A stretch of DNA of 64,000 nucleotides. Source: Rhodococcus sp. SGAir0479 (lineage in GTDB: Bacteria; Actinomycetota; Actinomycetes; Mycobacteriales; Mycobacteriaceae). The notes below the pieces were generated by a model. It had not been told where the DNA came from, did no database searches, and was given only the letters and a program-made list of their open reading frames with translations. The stretch covers positions 3,348,001 through 3,412,000 of the forward strand of contig NZ_CP039432.1 of the NCBI RefSeq assembly GCF_005484805.1. The letters are read 5' to 3'. The position numbers and the translations under genes are program-made. Of the stretch, positions 8,692-18,931 are shown piece after piece. Numbering within the stretch: the stretch's first letter is position 1; each line of letters opens with the position of its first letter.

Positions 8692-10514
8692 CACTTCGCC
8701 CTCTCCAGCTCGGCCGCCGCGCCGCCGTCGGGATCGACGCCGAGGTATTCGCTGAGCACCCGCGGGTGGTGCTCGATCTCCGCAGGCGGACCCGCGGCGA
8801 TGACCTCGCCCTGCGCCAGCACGACGATGGTGTCGGCGAGCGAGAGCACCAGACGGAAATTGTGCTCCACCAACAGGACCGTGGCTCCGGCGTCGCGCAG
8901 TGCCCGGATGAGCACCGACAGCCGCACCAGTTCGTCCTCGTCCATGCCCGACGCGATCTCGTCGAGCAGCAGCACACGCGGTTCGGCGATCACGGCGCGT
9001 GCCACCTCGAGCATGCGCCGCATGCCCAGCGGCAACGACGTCGCCACTTCGTTGCGCAGGTGCGACATGCCGACGAGCTCGAGCACCCGCTCTGCCTCGG
9101 CGACGTCGGCCCGGGCGACCCGGCGGAAGCCCGGCAGCCGCAGGATCGCCGACAGCATCGAGGCCCGGTCGGTCATGTACCGGCCCGACGCGACGGCCTC
9201 GAGCACGGTGACGTTCTCGGGGATGTTCGGCGTCTGGAACGTGCGGGCCACGCCCTCGCGCGCCACCCGGTGCGACGAGAACGTCTGGACCTCGGTGTCG
9301 CCGATGACGATGCGTCCGGCGTCGGCGGTGTAGAAGCCGCACACCATGTTCAGCAGGGTCGTCTTGCCGGACCCGTTGGGCCCGATCAGCGCGGTGACCT
9401 GTCCGGCCTCCGCGCGCAACGTCGCCGCCTTCAGCGCCTGGTTGCCGCCGAACGCCTTCGAGATGCCGTCGACCTCGAGCGGGGCACCGGCGATGGGCGC
9501 CACGACGGGCACCTCGTTCGGGTCGCGCGGCGCGGGCCGCTCCACCACACCGATGCCGGCCTTGCGGTCCAGGCGGGCCGCCAGGTTCCGGAAGACCTTG
9601 GTGAGCCCACCGGAGAGCAGGACGCCACCGAGGATGAGGAACCCGCCGTAGAACAGCAGCGAGTACTCCTGGAACGCCGTCGACTGGTTGGGGCCGAACT
9701 GCATGATGGCCGCACCGATCACGGCGCCGTACACGCTGGCGGAACCACCCAGGATCGACGCCGCCAGCACCGCGGTCGCGAACGTGAACCCGAACGTCTC
9801 CGGGGAGATGTACAGGTCGGTGTTCGCGAACAGGGCGCCCGCGAGGCCCGCGGGCAGCGCGCCGATCGCGTAGCCCAGCAACTTCATCCGGTACACCGAC
9901 ACGCCCTGGGACTGCGCCAGCACCGGCGACTGCTTGAGCGTGCGGAACGCGATGCCGTGCCGCGAGACCACGAGGTTGCGCATCACCACGAACCACAGGA
10001 TCGCCACGCCGACGACGACGTAGTAGATGTCCTTGTCGACGTCCTGCCCCAGCAGCGTCGGCGGTTCCATGCCCGACAGGCCGTTGCGGCCGCCGGTGTT
10101 GCCGCCGAAGATCGCCAGGATGTCCGGCACCAGCAGGATCAGGAAGAACGACGTCATCGCCAACGACCAACTTCCCAGCCGCAGACCGGGAATGCCGGTG
10201 ACGATGCCCACGACCAGCGCGACCGCACCGGCCGCGACCAACTGCAACAGGATCTCGGTGTGCCCGGCCTGGGAGAGCAGGCCGGCCGTGTAGGCACCGG
10301 CCGCGTACATCGCGGCCTGGCCCAGCGCCAGTTCACCCGCGTACCCGAGGCTGAGGTTGAGGCCGCTGACGACGAGCGCCAGGATGCACGCCAACTGCAG
10401 CTGCCGGGTGTTGGTGGCGTCCAGGCCGAGCATCGGCGCGAAGAACACCACCGCCCCGAACACGAGCGCGAAGATCCAACTGGGGATCGCGCGCAGAGTT
10501 CGCCAGATCTGCAT
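8691..10514 (-). CDS. Fused LivM permease and LivG ATPase of a branched-chain-type ABC importer
   Basis: 607 residues. Residues 1 to about 320 form the LivM-type permease with around nine membrane segments and the GLNLSLGYAGELALGQAA signature. After a linker, residues from about 345 form a LivG-type ATPase: Walker A GPNGSGKT (about 380), RTFQTPNIP, Walker B VLLLDEIASGMD and the switch His in VEHNF. The ABC signature is degenerate (SLPLGMRRM instead of LSGGQ-like). Both proteins are usually separate; fusion is known in some actinobacterial HAAT systems. The start lies 2 nt after the permease gene stop. The cargo could be an amino acid, amide or aromatic acid; the nearby catabolic genes do not decide it. 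Confidence 0.92.
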   Translation of the reverse strand: MQIWRTLRAIPSWIFALVFGAVVFFAPMLGLDATNTRQLQLACILALVVSGLNLSLGYAGELALGQAAMYAAGAYTAGLLSQAGHTEILLQLVAAGAVALVVGIVTGIPGLRLGSWSLAMTSFFLILLVPDILAIFGGNTGGRNGLSGMEPPTLLGQDVDKDIYYVVVGVAILWFVVMRNLVVSRHGIAFRTLKQSPVLAQSQGVSVYRMKLLGYAIGALPAGLAGALFANTDLYISPETFGFTFATAVLAASILGGSASVYGAVIGAAIMQFGPNQSTAFQEYSLLFYGGFLILGGVLLSGGLTKVFRNLAARLDRKAGIGVVERPAPRDPNEVPVVAPIAGAPLEVDGISKAFGGNQALKAATLRAEAGQVTALIGPNGSGKTTLLNMVCGFYTADAGRIVIGDTEVQTFSSHRVAREGVARTFQTPNIPENVTVLEAVASGRYMTDRASMLSAILRLPGFRRVARADVAEAERVLELVGMSHLRNEVATSLPLGMRRMLEVARAVIAEPRVLLLDEIASGMDEDELVRLSVLIRALRDAGATVLLVEHNFRLVLSLADTIVVLAQGEVIAAGPPAEIEHHPRVLSEYLGVDPDGGAAAELERAK

Positions 10515-10516
10515 GG

Positions 10517-11374
10517 CTACACCACCCGTTCCTTCACCGTGCCGAACAGTCCGGCGGGCTTGACCATGAGGATGACGATCAGCACCACGAACACCGCGAT
10601 GTTGCTGTACTGGCTACCCGCCCACAGCGCGGTGAACGATTCGACCAGTCCGACGGTGAGACCACCGATGAGCGCGCCCGGCAGCGAACCGAACCCGCCG
10701 ATGGCCAGCGCCACGAAGCCCTTGAGCGCCAACGCGGCGCCGAGCGTCGCGACCGCGAACGTCTTGGGCCCCACGAACAGGCCCAGGACACCGGCGAGCG
10801 CGCCGGAGAAGGCGAACGCGCCCATCGCGATCCGGCGCACGTTCACCCCCCGGAGCATCGCCGCCTCCCGGTCCTCGGAAACGCCCATCAGCGCGAGACC
10901 GGTCATGGTCCGCTTGCTGAGCTGTCCGAGCCCGATCACCAGCACGATCGAGAGCACCAGCAGCGCGATCTCCACCGGATAGGTGCGACCCCCGAGGATG
11001 GTGATGGGGTCGTTGGAGCCGAAGAACGGAACCGCGAGCGGCTCACTGCCCCAGATCAACTGCGTCGCCCCGTTGAGCAGCGTCGCCGCGCCCAACGTGG
11101 TGACGAGTTGGTTCTGGTGGTCGGCCACCGGCCGGATCGCGACCATCTCCTCGACGGCCGCGAGGATCATCACCGTCACGGTCGCCATGACGGCGACCAC
11201 CAGCACGGGCAACTCCAGCGTCACCAGACCGGTGTAGGCCACGAACGTGCCGACCATCATCAACTGTGCCTGCGCGAAGTTGAACGTGTTGGACGAGACG
11301 AACACGATGTTGTAGCCGATCGCGACGAGCACGTAGACAGCGCCGAGGGCGAGCCCCGACCACAGCATGGTCAC
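10517..11374 (-). CDS. livH: ABC transporter permease, LivH type
   Basis: About 285 residues with eight or so hydrophobic segments. The early GLALGAVYVLVAIGYNIVF and SSNTFNFAQAQLMMVG segments are characteristic of LivH; GFGSLPGALIGGLTVGLVES is the conserved C-terminal loop. It pairs with the permease half of the next gene to form the membrane channel. Start: GTG at 11374 fits best because GGAGG lies about 8 nt upstream; GTG at 11383 overlaps that site and ATG at 11368 is further away. The gap to the binding-protein gene is 43 nt. Confidence 0.9.
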   Translation of the reverse strand: MTMLWSGLALGAVYVLVAIGYNIVFVSSNTFNFAQAQLMMVGTFVAYTGLVTLELPVLVVAVMATVTVMILAAVEEMVAIRPVADHQNQLVTTLGAATLLNGATQLIWGSEPLAVPFFGSNDPITILGGRTYPVEIALLVLSIVLVIGLGQLSKRTMTGLALMGVSEDREAAMLRGVNVRRIAMGAFAFSGALAGVLGLFVGPKTFAVATLGAALALKGFVALAIGGFGSLPGALIGGLTVGLVESFTALWAGSQYSNIAVFVVLIVILMVKPAGLFGTVKERVV

Positions 11375-11417
11375 AGCCGGCACCTCCCTCGCGCCGATGC
11401 AACGACGATCACCGCGC

Positions 11418-12632
11418 TCATGCCTGCGCGTTACCGAACTGGCCGTTGACGACCTTGGTGGGCGCGATGAACTTCATCTCGTCCTGGGTGGGGTTGGGGC
11501 CGTGGTTCTCGGCGGTGAAGTTGTAGCGCGACAGGAAGGCCGTCTTCGCGTTCTTCTGCACCTCTTCGGTTTCCAGGGCCTCGGCCAGCTTCTCGGCGTC
11601 GGTGGTGGTGCCGGCCTTCTCGGCGGCGGCGGCCACCAGCGGGAACGCGTCGTAGTTGTCGGCGATGATCAGCGTCGACGAGATGGTGCCCAGCGACGCC
11701 ATGGTGTCGACCATCTGGTTGACGGCCTCGTTGTTCGGGTCGTAGACGGTGCTCGTGAAGACCTGCGTGACGAGGTTCTTCGTCTCGGGCGTACCCAGCA
11801 CGCCGTTCGGCGGCTCGTTGGCGACGAGGCTGGTGCTCGACACCGACGTGTTGCCGATCAGCGGCACGTCCCAGCCCAGCCTCTGCATGCTCTGCAGGAC
11901 GTAGCCCAGCGGCGCACCGTAGGCGTCCAGCGCGAGAGCCTTGGCGCCGGCGTTCTTGAGCGACTGCAACTGCGCGGTCATGTCGAGTGCGGTCGCCTCG
12001 TACTCCTCGTTGCCGACCTGCTTCAGACCCGACTTCTCCAGCGCCGCCGTCATCTCCTTGCCGAACAGCTCGCCGTACGCGGTGCTGCCGTGGATGACGC
12101 CGATGTCGTCGTAGCCCTTCTCCTTCGCGTGGCCGGCGATGCCGCGCGCGTTGTCGGCGGCACCGGGCGCGAGGTCGAAGTTGAGCGGGAACTTCGACGG
12201 ATCCGTCGAATCCGGGGTGGGCGCGACGTTGAACGAGAGGATGTCGTTCTGCTTGAGGATCGGCAGCACCGCGGCACCGATCGACGAGGGCCCGGAGTTG
12301 AGGACCAGGTCCGGCTTCTGCTTGTTGATGGCCTCGCGCACCTTGGTCACCGCGACCGTGGCGTCGCCGGCGTCGTCGACGACCGTCAGCTCGATCTGGC
12401 GGCCGCCGATGCCGCCGGCCTGGTTCTGCACCTCGACACCGGCCTTGGTGGCCAGGATCGACGTCTGCGCATTCGCGGCGAGCACACCCTGCGCACTGAT
12501 GCCGCCCGTGACGAGCACCCGGTAGGGCTGGTCCGCCCCGCCGGACTCGCCCGAGTCGGCGGAACCACACGCCGCGAGAGTCAGCACCGACGCGGCGACG
12601 GCCGCAACGAGAACTGGACGCCGATTTCCCAT
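11418..12632 (-). CDS. Substrate-binding lipoprotein of the branched-chain-type importer
   Basis: 404 residues. A lipoprotein signal peptide ends in LTLAAC with the lipobox cysteine at about residue 22, then a short acidic/serine linker. The rest is a type I periplasmic-binding fold with VLVTGGISAQGVLAANAQ, LVLNSGPSSIGAAVLP and the SFNVAPTPDS region. It captures the solute outside the membrane and delivers it to the permeases. ATG at 12632 has AGGAGG 8 nt upstream. It is the first gene of the operon; a perfect palindrome at 12666-12687 lies in its leader. The ligand is not predictable by eye. Confidence 0.92.
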   Translation of the reverse strand: MGNRRPVLVAAVAASVLTLAACGSADSGESGGADQPYRVLVTGGISAQGVLAANAQTSILATKAGVEVQNQAGGIGGRQIELTVVDDAGDATVAVTKVREAINKQKPDLVLNSGPSSIGAAVLPILKQNDILSFNVAPTPDSTDPSKFPLNFDLAPGAADNARGIAGHAKEKGYDDIGVIHGSTAYGELFGKEMTAALEKSGLKQVGNEEYEATALDMTAQLQSLKNAGAKALALDAYGAPLGYVLQSMQRLGWDVPLIGNTSVSSTSLVANEPPNGVLGTPETKNLVTQVFTSTVYDPNNEAVNQMVDTMASLGTISSTLIIADNYDAFPLVAAAAEKAGTTTDAEKLAEALETEEVQKNAKTAFLSRYNFTAENHGPNPTQDEMKFIAPTKVVNGQFGNAQA

Positions 12633-12665
12633 GACTGTCCTCCTAGGACACCCGTAAGACACACC

Positions 12666-12687
12666 GAACCAAGCGCTCGCTTGGTTC
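12666..12687. promoter_or_regulatory. 22-bp palindrome, candidate TetR-type operator of the importer operon
   Basis: GAACCAAGCG at 12666-12675 and its exact complement at 12678-12687, separated by CT. Palindromes of the CAAGCG-N2-CGCTTG type are common TetR-family sites. It lies 34 nt upstream of the binding-protein start codon. No TetR gene is present in the window, so the regulator would be encoded elsewhere. Confidence 0.6.
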
Positions 12688-12903
12688 CGTCGGACACGAG
12701 AAGGCCCGGGAGGGAAGCGCTTTGCCGCGCTTCACCCGCCGAACACAACCCGACGAGCCCCCGTTCGGGACCGAACGTTTGCTCGAGCCGGGAGCTTATG
12801 AGTGTGACGCAGATAACGTCAAACGGAACTACCACGAGACGGGAAAGTCACCGAAGAATCTCCGGTGGCGCTACACTCCGCCCCGCCCGCGCCTCCCTCG
12901 AAA
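12688..12903. other. Intergenic region upstream of the importer operon
   Basis: The 440-nt gap at 12633-13072 holds no gene that can be supported. On the minus strand a -35-like TTGACG (12822-12817) and a -10-like TAAGCT (12798-12793) are separated by 18 nt and could drive the importer operon with a leader of about 150 nt. A short inverted repeat AAGCGC-N6-GCGCTT lies at 12715-12732. The TetR-like palindrome and a family A palindrome flank this stretch. Confidence 0.4.
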
Positions 12904-12966
12904 CCCTGAACGGGAATTCACGGCACGGTTCCGCGATCGAACCGTGCCATGAATTCCCGTTCAGGG
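12904..12966. repeat. Long dispersed palindrome (family A), left side of the DUF559 gene
   Basis: 28-bp arms at 12904-12931 and 12939-12966 with one mismatch and a 7-nt loop. The arms share the core GAACGGGAATTCACGGCACG with the copies at 7896 and 13943. It lies 106 nt before the start codon of the DUF559-type gene and is not between convergent genes, so a pure terminator role is unlikely. Confidence 0.92.
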
Positions 12967-13072
12967 CTTGGGCGGGGGCGGGTTGTCCACAGGGGCGGGG
13001 ATTTCCACAGGACCGCTCGGGCGGGGTGGGAGCGGGCAATGAACGTCGGACCGCCGGGCGAGCGTGCGGGAC

Positions 13073-13936
13073 ATGACTGCACTTCTCGTACCGTTCCGCG
13101 GCGCCGCGGCGCTGGACCGGGGGCTGGTGAGCCGACGCGGGCTCCGGCGCCACTACGTCCGCCTCTACCCGGACACCTACGTGCACCGCGATGTCGAGGT
13201 CGACGCCCGCACCCGCGCCCTCGCCGCGTGGCACTGGTGCGGCGGCCGCGGAGTCCTGGCCGGGGCGTCGGCCGCCGCGCTGTGGGGCGCCCGGTGGATC
13301 GACGGCGCCGCGCCCGGTGTGCTCGCGTCCACCGCACATCTGCGTCCTCCGCCCGGGATCACGCTCTGGCGCGACGACGTCCCGGCCGACGAGGTGACCA
13401 CGCGGTCCGGTGTGCGGCTGACGACACCGCTGCGCACCGCGTTCGATCTGGGACGCCGCCTCGACCACGATCCCGCAGTCGAGTCCGTCGACGCGCTCTA
13501 CCACGCGACACGGATCACCCGGGACGAGCTCGTCGCGTTCACCGCGCAACACCCCGGGGAGCGGGGAATCGTGCAGCTACGCAACGTGATCGATGACTCC
13601 GACGAGGGCGCGGAGTCGCCGTGGGAGACCCGGACCCGGCTCGCGCTCGTCCGCGCCGGGCTGCCGCGCCCCGACACCCAGGTGACCATCCGCGACGCGG
13701 GCCGCTTCGTCGGCCGGGTCGACATGGTGTGGGAGCGGTGGCGCGTCGTCGTGGAGTACGACGGCGACCACCACTTCGAACCCGAACAGCGCAACCGTGA
13801 CGTCGAACGGTGGAACGCGCTCGAGGCCGCGGGGTGGCGGGTGATCCGAGTCAAGGCCCGACAGCTGCTCTACGGCCGGCAGACCCTGATCGCGCAGATC
13901 ACGCGGGTGCTGCGGGCCGCCGGCGCACCGGTGTGA
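13073..13936 (+). CDS. AbiEi/DUF559-like protein with endonuclease-type fold
   Basis: About 287 residues. The N-terminal part (LVSRRGLRRHYVRLYPDTYV, then VLAGASAAALWGA) resembles the AbiEi-antitoxin-like region of actinobacterial DUF559 proteins. The C-terminus has the DUF559 restriction-endonuclease-like core: VVVEYDGDHHF, then NALEAAGWRVIRVKARQL, which in the Vsr/PD-(D/E)XK fold carries metal-binding and catalytic residues. Such proteins are frequent in mycolic-acid actinobacteria and no function is established that I know of. It has no toxin partner. A family A palindrome lies 106 nt upstream and another begins 7 nt after the stop codon. Start uncertain: ATG at 13073 or GTG at 13064, neither with a good ribosome-binding site. 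Confidence 0.82.
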   Translation: MTALLVPFRGAAALDRGLVSRRGLRRHYVRLYPDTYVHRDVEVDARTRALAAWHWCGGRGVLAGASAAALWGARWIDGAAPGVLASTAHLRPPPGITLWRDDVPADEVTTRSGVRLTTPLRTAFDLGRRLDHDPAVESVDALYHATRITRDELVAFTAQHPGERGIVQLRNVIDDSDEGAESPWETRTRLALVRAGLPRPDTQVTIRDAGRFVGRVDMVWERWRVVVEYDGDHHFEPEQRNRDVERWNALEAAGWRVIRVKARQLLYGRQTLIAQITRVLRAAGAPV

Positions 13937-13942
13937 AACGCC

Positions 13943-13997
13943 GAACGGGAATTCACGGCACGCTTTCGGGGAGAAAACGTGCCGTGAATTCCCGTTC
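13943..13997. repeat. Long dispersed palindrome (family A), right side of the DUF559 gene
   Basis: Perfect 20-bp arms at 13943-13962 and 13978-13997, a 15-nt loop with an inner TTTC/GAAA pairing, and the same arm core as the other two copies. It begins 7 nt after the DUF559 stop codon and ends 12 nt before the hspR stop codon (convergent genes). Confidence 0.92.
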
Positions 13998-14009
13998 AGG
14001 AGTGGGAGG

Positions 14010-14417
14010 TCAGCGCTCGCTGCGCGGCTTCCACACGACGATCGCGTTGCTGCGCGGAATGGGCACCAGGTCGCGGCGGTAGCTGGCGTGAACCTTCGCG
14101 ATCTCCGCGGCCAGCTCGTTCACCCGGTTCTGCAGCGCCTCCACCTGGTTGGTCAGTTCGATGATGCGCTTGATGCCGGCGAGGTTGACGCCCTCGTCCT
14201 GCGAGAGCCGCTGCACCTCGCGCAGCAGCGCCACGTCGCGCGGCGAGTACCGGCGTCCGCCCCCGGTCGTGCGGTGCGGAGTCACCAGGCCGAGCCGGTC
14301 GTAGTTGCGCAGCGTCTGCGCATGCATGCCGGCGAGTTCGGCGGCCACCGAGATCACGAACACCCGCGCGTCGGGGTCCGGCGTGGACTCCGACTGGTTA
14401 CGCACCTTGTCGCTCAT
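14010..14417 (-). CDS. hspR: HspR, MerR-family heat-shock repressor
   Basis: 135 residues. The MerR-type helix-turn-helix is seen in FVISVAAELAGMHAQTLRNYDRLGLVTPHRT and GGGRRYSPRDVALLREVQRLS, followed by a coiled coil (about residues 85-110) and the HspR-type basic C-terminal tail ending KPRSER. HspR represses the dnaK operon by binding inverted repeats (HAIR), using DnaK as co-repressor. It is the last gene of the dnaK-grpE-dnaJ-hspR operon, 32 nt after dnaJ, so it represses its own synthesis. Two HAIR-like sites are present upstream of dnaK. Confidence 0.95.
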   Translation of the reverse strand: MSDKVRNQSESTPDPDARVFVISVAAELAGMHAQTLRNYDRLGLVTPHRTTGGGRRYSPRDVALLREVQRLSQDEGVNLAGIKRIIELTNQVEALQNRVNELAAEIAKVHASYRRDLVPIPRSNAIVVWKPRSER

Positions 14418-14449
14418 GCTGGTTCACCCGTTCGATCGGTTGGGGACCG

Positions 14450-15616
14450 TCAGGCCCCGGCCCATCCTGCCCGCGGATCGAATCCGCTGGCCTTCTCCGC
14501 CTCCAGGTACGCCTGGAGGGCCTCTCGCGCCGGGTCGTCGAGCTTCTGCGGAACCGCGACCTCGACGGTCACGAGCAGATCCCCGGCACCGCCGTCGCGC
14601 TTGGGCACGCCGCGCCCACGCACCCTGAGAACTCGTCCGTTCGCGGTACCGGCCGGGATCTTCACGCCCACACGCCCGTCCAGCGTCGGAACCGACAGCG
14701 TCGTACCCAGCGCCAGTTCGCCGTAGCTCACCGGGACCACGACCGTGAGGTCGTCCCCGTTGCGCCCGAAGACCTTGTCGGGACGCACGTGCACGGTGAC
14801 GTACAGGTCGCCCGACGGTGCACCCCGCAGCCCGGCCTCGCCCTGACCGGCCAGCCGGATCCGGGTGCCGTCGCTGACGCCGGACGGCACCCGCACGGTG
14901 ATGGTCCGGGTGCGGTTGGTGACGCCGTTGCCGTGGCAGTCCGGGCACGGGTCGTCGATGATGGAGCCGGTGCCGCGGCAGTCGTCGCACGGCTCACTGA
15001 AGCCGAACGCGCCCTGGTTGCGGCTGACGATGCCGGTTCCGTTGCAGCGCGGGCACACTCGCGGGCTGGTGCCGGGCTTGGCGCCGCTGCCGTGACACGT
15101 GGTGCACGGCGACGGGCTGGTCAGCCGCAGCGGGACGGTGACCCCCTGCGCGGCCTCACGGAACTCGAGCGTGGTCTCGGTCTCGACGTCGCTGCCGCGC
15201 CGCGGACGCGAGCTCGCGGTCGTGGTGCGGCCGCCGCCGCGGTTGAACAGGCCGCCGAAGAGGTCCCCGAGACCGCCCTCCCCGCCGGCGCCGCCACCGA
15301 AGATGTCGCCGATGTCGAAGCCGCCGCTGAAACCACCGGCGCCGCCGCTGTATCCGGCGCCGGGGCCGAAGCCGCCGCTCGCGAACAGGCGGCGGGCCTC
15401 GTCGTACTCCTTGCGCTTGGCCGGATCGGACAGCACGGCGTGCGCCTCGCTGACCGCCTTGAACCGGTCCTCGGCCTTGGTGTCACCGGGGTTGGCGTCG
15501 GGATGCAGATCCCGGGCCAGCTTGCGGTACGCCTTCTTGATCTCGTCGGCGGACGCATCGGAGGAGACGCCCAGTTCCTTGTAGAAGTCCTTCTCGATCC
15601 ACTCCCGTTGGCTCAC
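14450..15616 (-). CDS. dnaJ: DnaJ co-chaperone (DnaJ1 type)
   Basis: 388 residues. The J domain carries HPD in [12 protein letters not shown], then a Gly/Phe-rich linker (about residues 75-125). The zinc region has four CxxCxGxG-type motifs ([32 protein letters not shown]) and a C-terminal substrate-binding domain follows. DnaJ stimulates DnaK ATPase and delivers unfolded clients. GTG at 15616 is chosen because AGGAGGAGG lies 6 nt upstream and the protein then begins [16 protein letters not shown], the usual DnaJ1 start; an in-frame codon at 15682 would add an unsupported extension overlapping grpE. It lies 34 nt after grpE. Confidence 0.95.
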   Translation of the reverse strand: MSQREWIEKDFYKELGVSSDASADEIKKAYRKLARDLHPDANPGDTKAEDRFKAVSEAHAVLSDPAKRKEYDEARRLFASGGFGPGAGYSGGAGGFSGGFDIGDIFGGGAGGEGGLGDLFGGLFNRGGGRTTTASSRPRRGSDVETETTLEFREAAQGVTVPLRLTSPSPCTTCHGSGAKPGTSPRVCPRCNGTGIVSRNQGAFGFSEPCDDCRGTGSIIDDPCPDCHGNGVTNRTRTITVRVPSGVSDGTRIRLAGQGEAGLRGAPSGDLYVTVHVRPDKVFGRNGDDLTVVVPVSYGELALGTTLSVPTLDGRVGVKIPAGTANGRVLRVRGRGVPKRDGGAGDLLVTVEVAVPQKLDDPAREALQAYLEAEKASGFDPRAGWAGA

Positions 15617-15650
15617 TGGGCGCCTCCTCCTTTCATCGTTTCCTGTTGTG

Positions 15651-16225
15651 TTACTCGGCAGCCGCGTCGGCTGCGGACTCACCGTGCGTGACGGTCACCA
15701 TCGCCGTCCGGAGGACCCGGTCGCCGAGGCGGTATCCCTTGCGGAGCACCGCGCCGAGCACGGGACGGTCGCCGTCGCCCTCCATCTGCACGGCCTCGTG
15801 CAGATCGGCGGAGAACGGCTCGCCCTCCTCGCCGAACGCGGCGAGGCCGAGTCCGTCGAGAATTCCGGACAGCTTGTCCGACAACGCCTTCATCGGCCCG
15901 GACTCGAGATCCCCGTGGGCGCGGGCCCGGTCGAGATCGTCGACGAGGTCGAGGAACTTGCCGACCACGGCCGCCCGCTCGTCCTCGACTGCCCGATCGA
16001 TGCGGGACAGCGAGTTGCGGCGGATGTTGGCGATCTCGGCCTTCGCGTAGCCCAGTTCGGTCTCGAACTGGTCCCGCTCGGCCGCGACCTTGGCCAGCTC
16101 GTCTCCCTCGGCCGCACCGGCCTCGGCCGCCTCCTCGGAGGCGACCGAAGCGGTGTCGTCGGTGTCGAACGGATCGACGACCTTGCCGTCGGTGATCACG
16201 GGATCCCGGTCGGGGTTCTCGGCGG

Positions 16226-16229
<4 letters not shown>
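15651..16229 (-). CDS. grpE: GrpE nucleotide-exchange factor
   Basis: 192 residues. An acidic, disordered N-terminus (about 45 residues) precedes the long coiled coil ([28 protein letters not shown]) and the C-terminal beta domain with HEAVQMEGD and [20 protein letters not shown], which is the GrpE signature. GrpE releases ADP from DnaK. Its GTG start overlaps the dnaK stop as GTGA, indicating translational coupling. Confidence 0.95.
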
Positions 16230-18067
<1,838 letters not shown>

Positions 18068-18142
18068 AGTGATCCCTCACTTTCCTTCTTTGCAGCTTCG
18101 TGAGCTGCAGTTTTCGTTCTCTACCAGGATTCGACGAACCTG

Positions 18143-18163
18143 GGTGAGCGCGTTCGACTCAAG
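18143..18163. promoter_or_regulatory. HAIR-like HspR operator, promoter-proximal
   Basis: ACTCAAG at 18157-18163 is a perfect HAIR half-site; the other half, 7 nt away, is GGTGAGC (TGAG conserved). The HAIR consensus is CTTGAGT-N7-ACTCAAG. It overlaps the -10 element and the start point of the probable dnaK promoter, a repressing position. Confidence 0.75.
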
Positions 18164-18190
18164 TTTGCATCCGACCCGGATCGGTGTCAA
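18162..18190 (-). promoter_or_regulatory. Probable dnaK promoter
   Basis: On the minus strand, TTGACA (18190-18185) and CAAACT (18167-18162) are separated by 17 nt. Transcription would start near 18155, giving a leader of about 87 nt to the dnaK ATG. Both HspR sites abut it. Confidence 0.6.
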
Positions 18191-18197
18191 TTTCAAA

Positions 18198-18218
18198 CTT
18201 GAGCCTGATTCACTCAGG
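18198..18218. promoter_or_regulatory. HAIR-like HspR operator, promoter-distal
   Basis: CTTGAGC-N7-ACTCAGG, matching the HspR-associated inverted repeat in 11 of 14 arm positions with the correct 7-nt spacer. It lies immediately upstream of the -35 element of the dnaK promoter. Confidence 0.8.
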
Positions 18219-18319
18219 TTCTCGATTGGCTCAACGGGCCGCGCGCCGAGATTGTTCCCGCGCCGGTGAGCCGTCCGAGAATCTCCCGCTCCGGTGGGCG
18301 CGCTGGCTACGATTTCCCC

Positions 18320-18931
18320 GTGACAGCCACCGGTGAGCACGACGACTCCGTGACGCTCGACCCCGCCGCAGGTCCGGCCGCCGGTCGCCAACGGCCTCGT
18401 CCGCCCCGGCCCGACGTCGCGGTCACGCCCCTGCGTGCCCCTCTCGACGACCCGGGCCCCGCCCCGCGGGCACTCCCGGCCGCGGTCACGGTGTGGGGCG
18501 CGTCCTTCGCCGCGTTCGCCGTGCTGGCGGCGGCGCTCGCCGCGAACTACGACGCCATCGTCGACGCGCTCGGAGCGGGCCTCGCCGCCGACGATCCGAC
18601 GGCGGACCCCGCCACCGTCGACCAGGTGGCGGGCCTGACGGTGCTGGGCGTGGGCGGTGTCGGCCTGCTGCTGGTGCTGGCCGGGGTGCTCGGCATCGTC
18701 CGACTCCGCTCGGGCCGCAACACCCGTGGCCGCGTCTGGCTCACCGTGGTCGCCGTCCTCACCGTGGTGGCCGCGGTGACGTCGTGGTCCGTGCTGTCCG
18801 ACGCCGGCCACCTCGCGTTCGGGGTGCCCGCGTGGGCGCCGTTGCTGCAGGCGGTGCTGATCGTCGTGGGCACCGGTCTGCTGTTCACCCCGTCGGCCTC
18901 GTCGTGGCTGCACCGCCGGGGCGGCCGATGA
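18320..18931 (+). CDS. Small integral membrane protein, function unknown
   Basis: 203 residues. A proline/arginine-rich cytoplasmic N-terminus of about 50 residues is followed by four predicted membrane segments (around AASFAAFAVLAAALAANY, LTVLGVGGVGLLLVLAGVLG, VWLTVVAVLTVVAAVTSW and LLQAVLIVVGTGLLF). No family was recognised. The GTG start appears leaderless, with a -10-like TACGAT ending 6 nt before it. The stop overlaps the start of the FAD oxidoreductase gene as ATGA, so the two are translated together and may act together at the membrane. It is divergent from dnaK. Confidence 0.78.
   Translation: MTATGEHDDSVTLDPAAGPAAGRQRPRPPRPDVAVTPLRAPLDDPGPAPRALPAAVTVWGASFAAFAVLAAALAANYDAIVDALGAGLAADDPTADPATVDQVAGLTVLGVGGVGLLLVLAGVLGIVRLRSGRNTRGRVWLTVVAVLTVVAAVTSWSVLSDAGHLAFGVPAWAPLLQAVLIVVGTGLLFTPSASSWLHRRGGR

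Noticed and set aside
13073-13936. Type IV toxin-antitoxin pair
   Set aside because: The AbiEi-like region is present but no AbiEii-type toxin gene is adjacent, and the C-terminus is a nuclease-type domain.
15617-15682. Longer DnaJ start at 15682
   Set aside because: It would overlap grpE and lacks a ribosome-binding site, whereas GTG at 15616 has an excellent one and the usual N-terminus.
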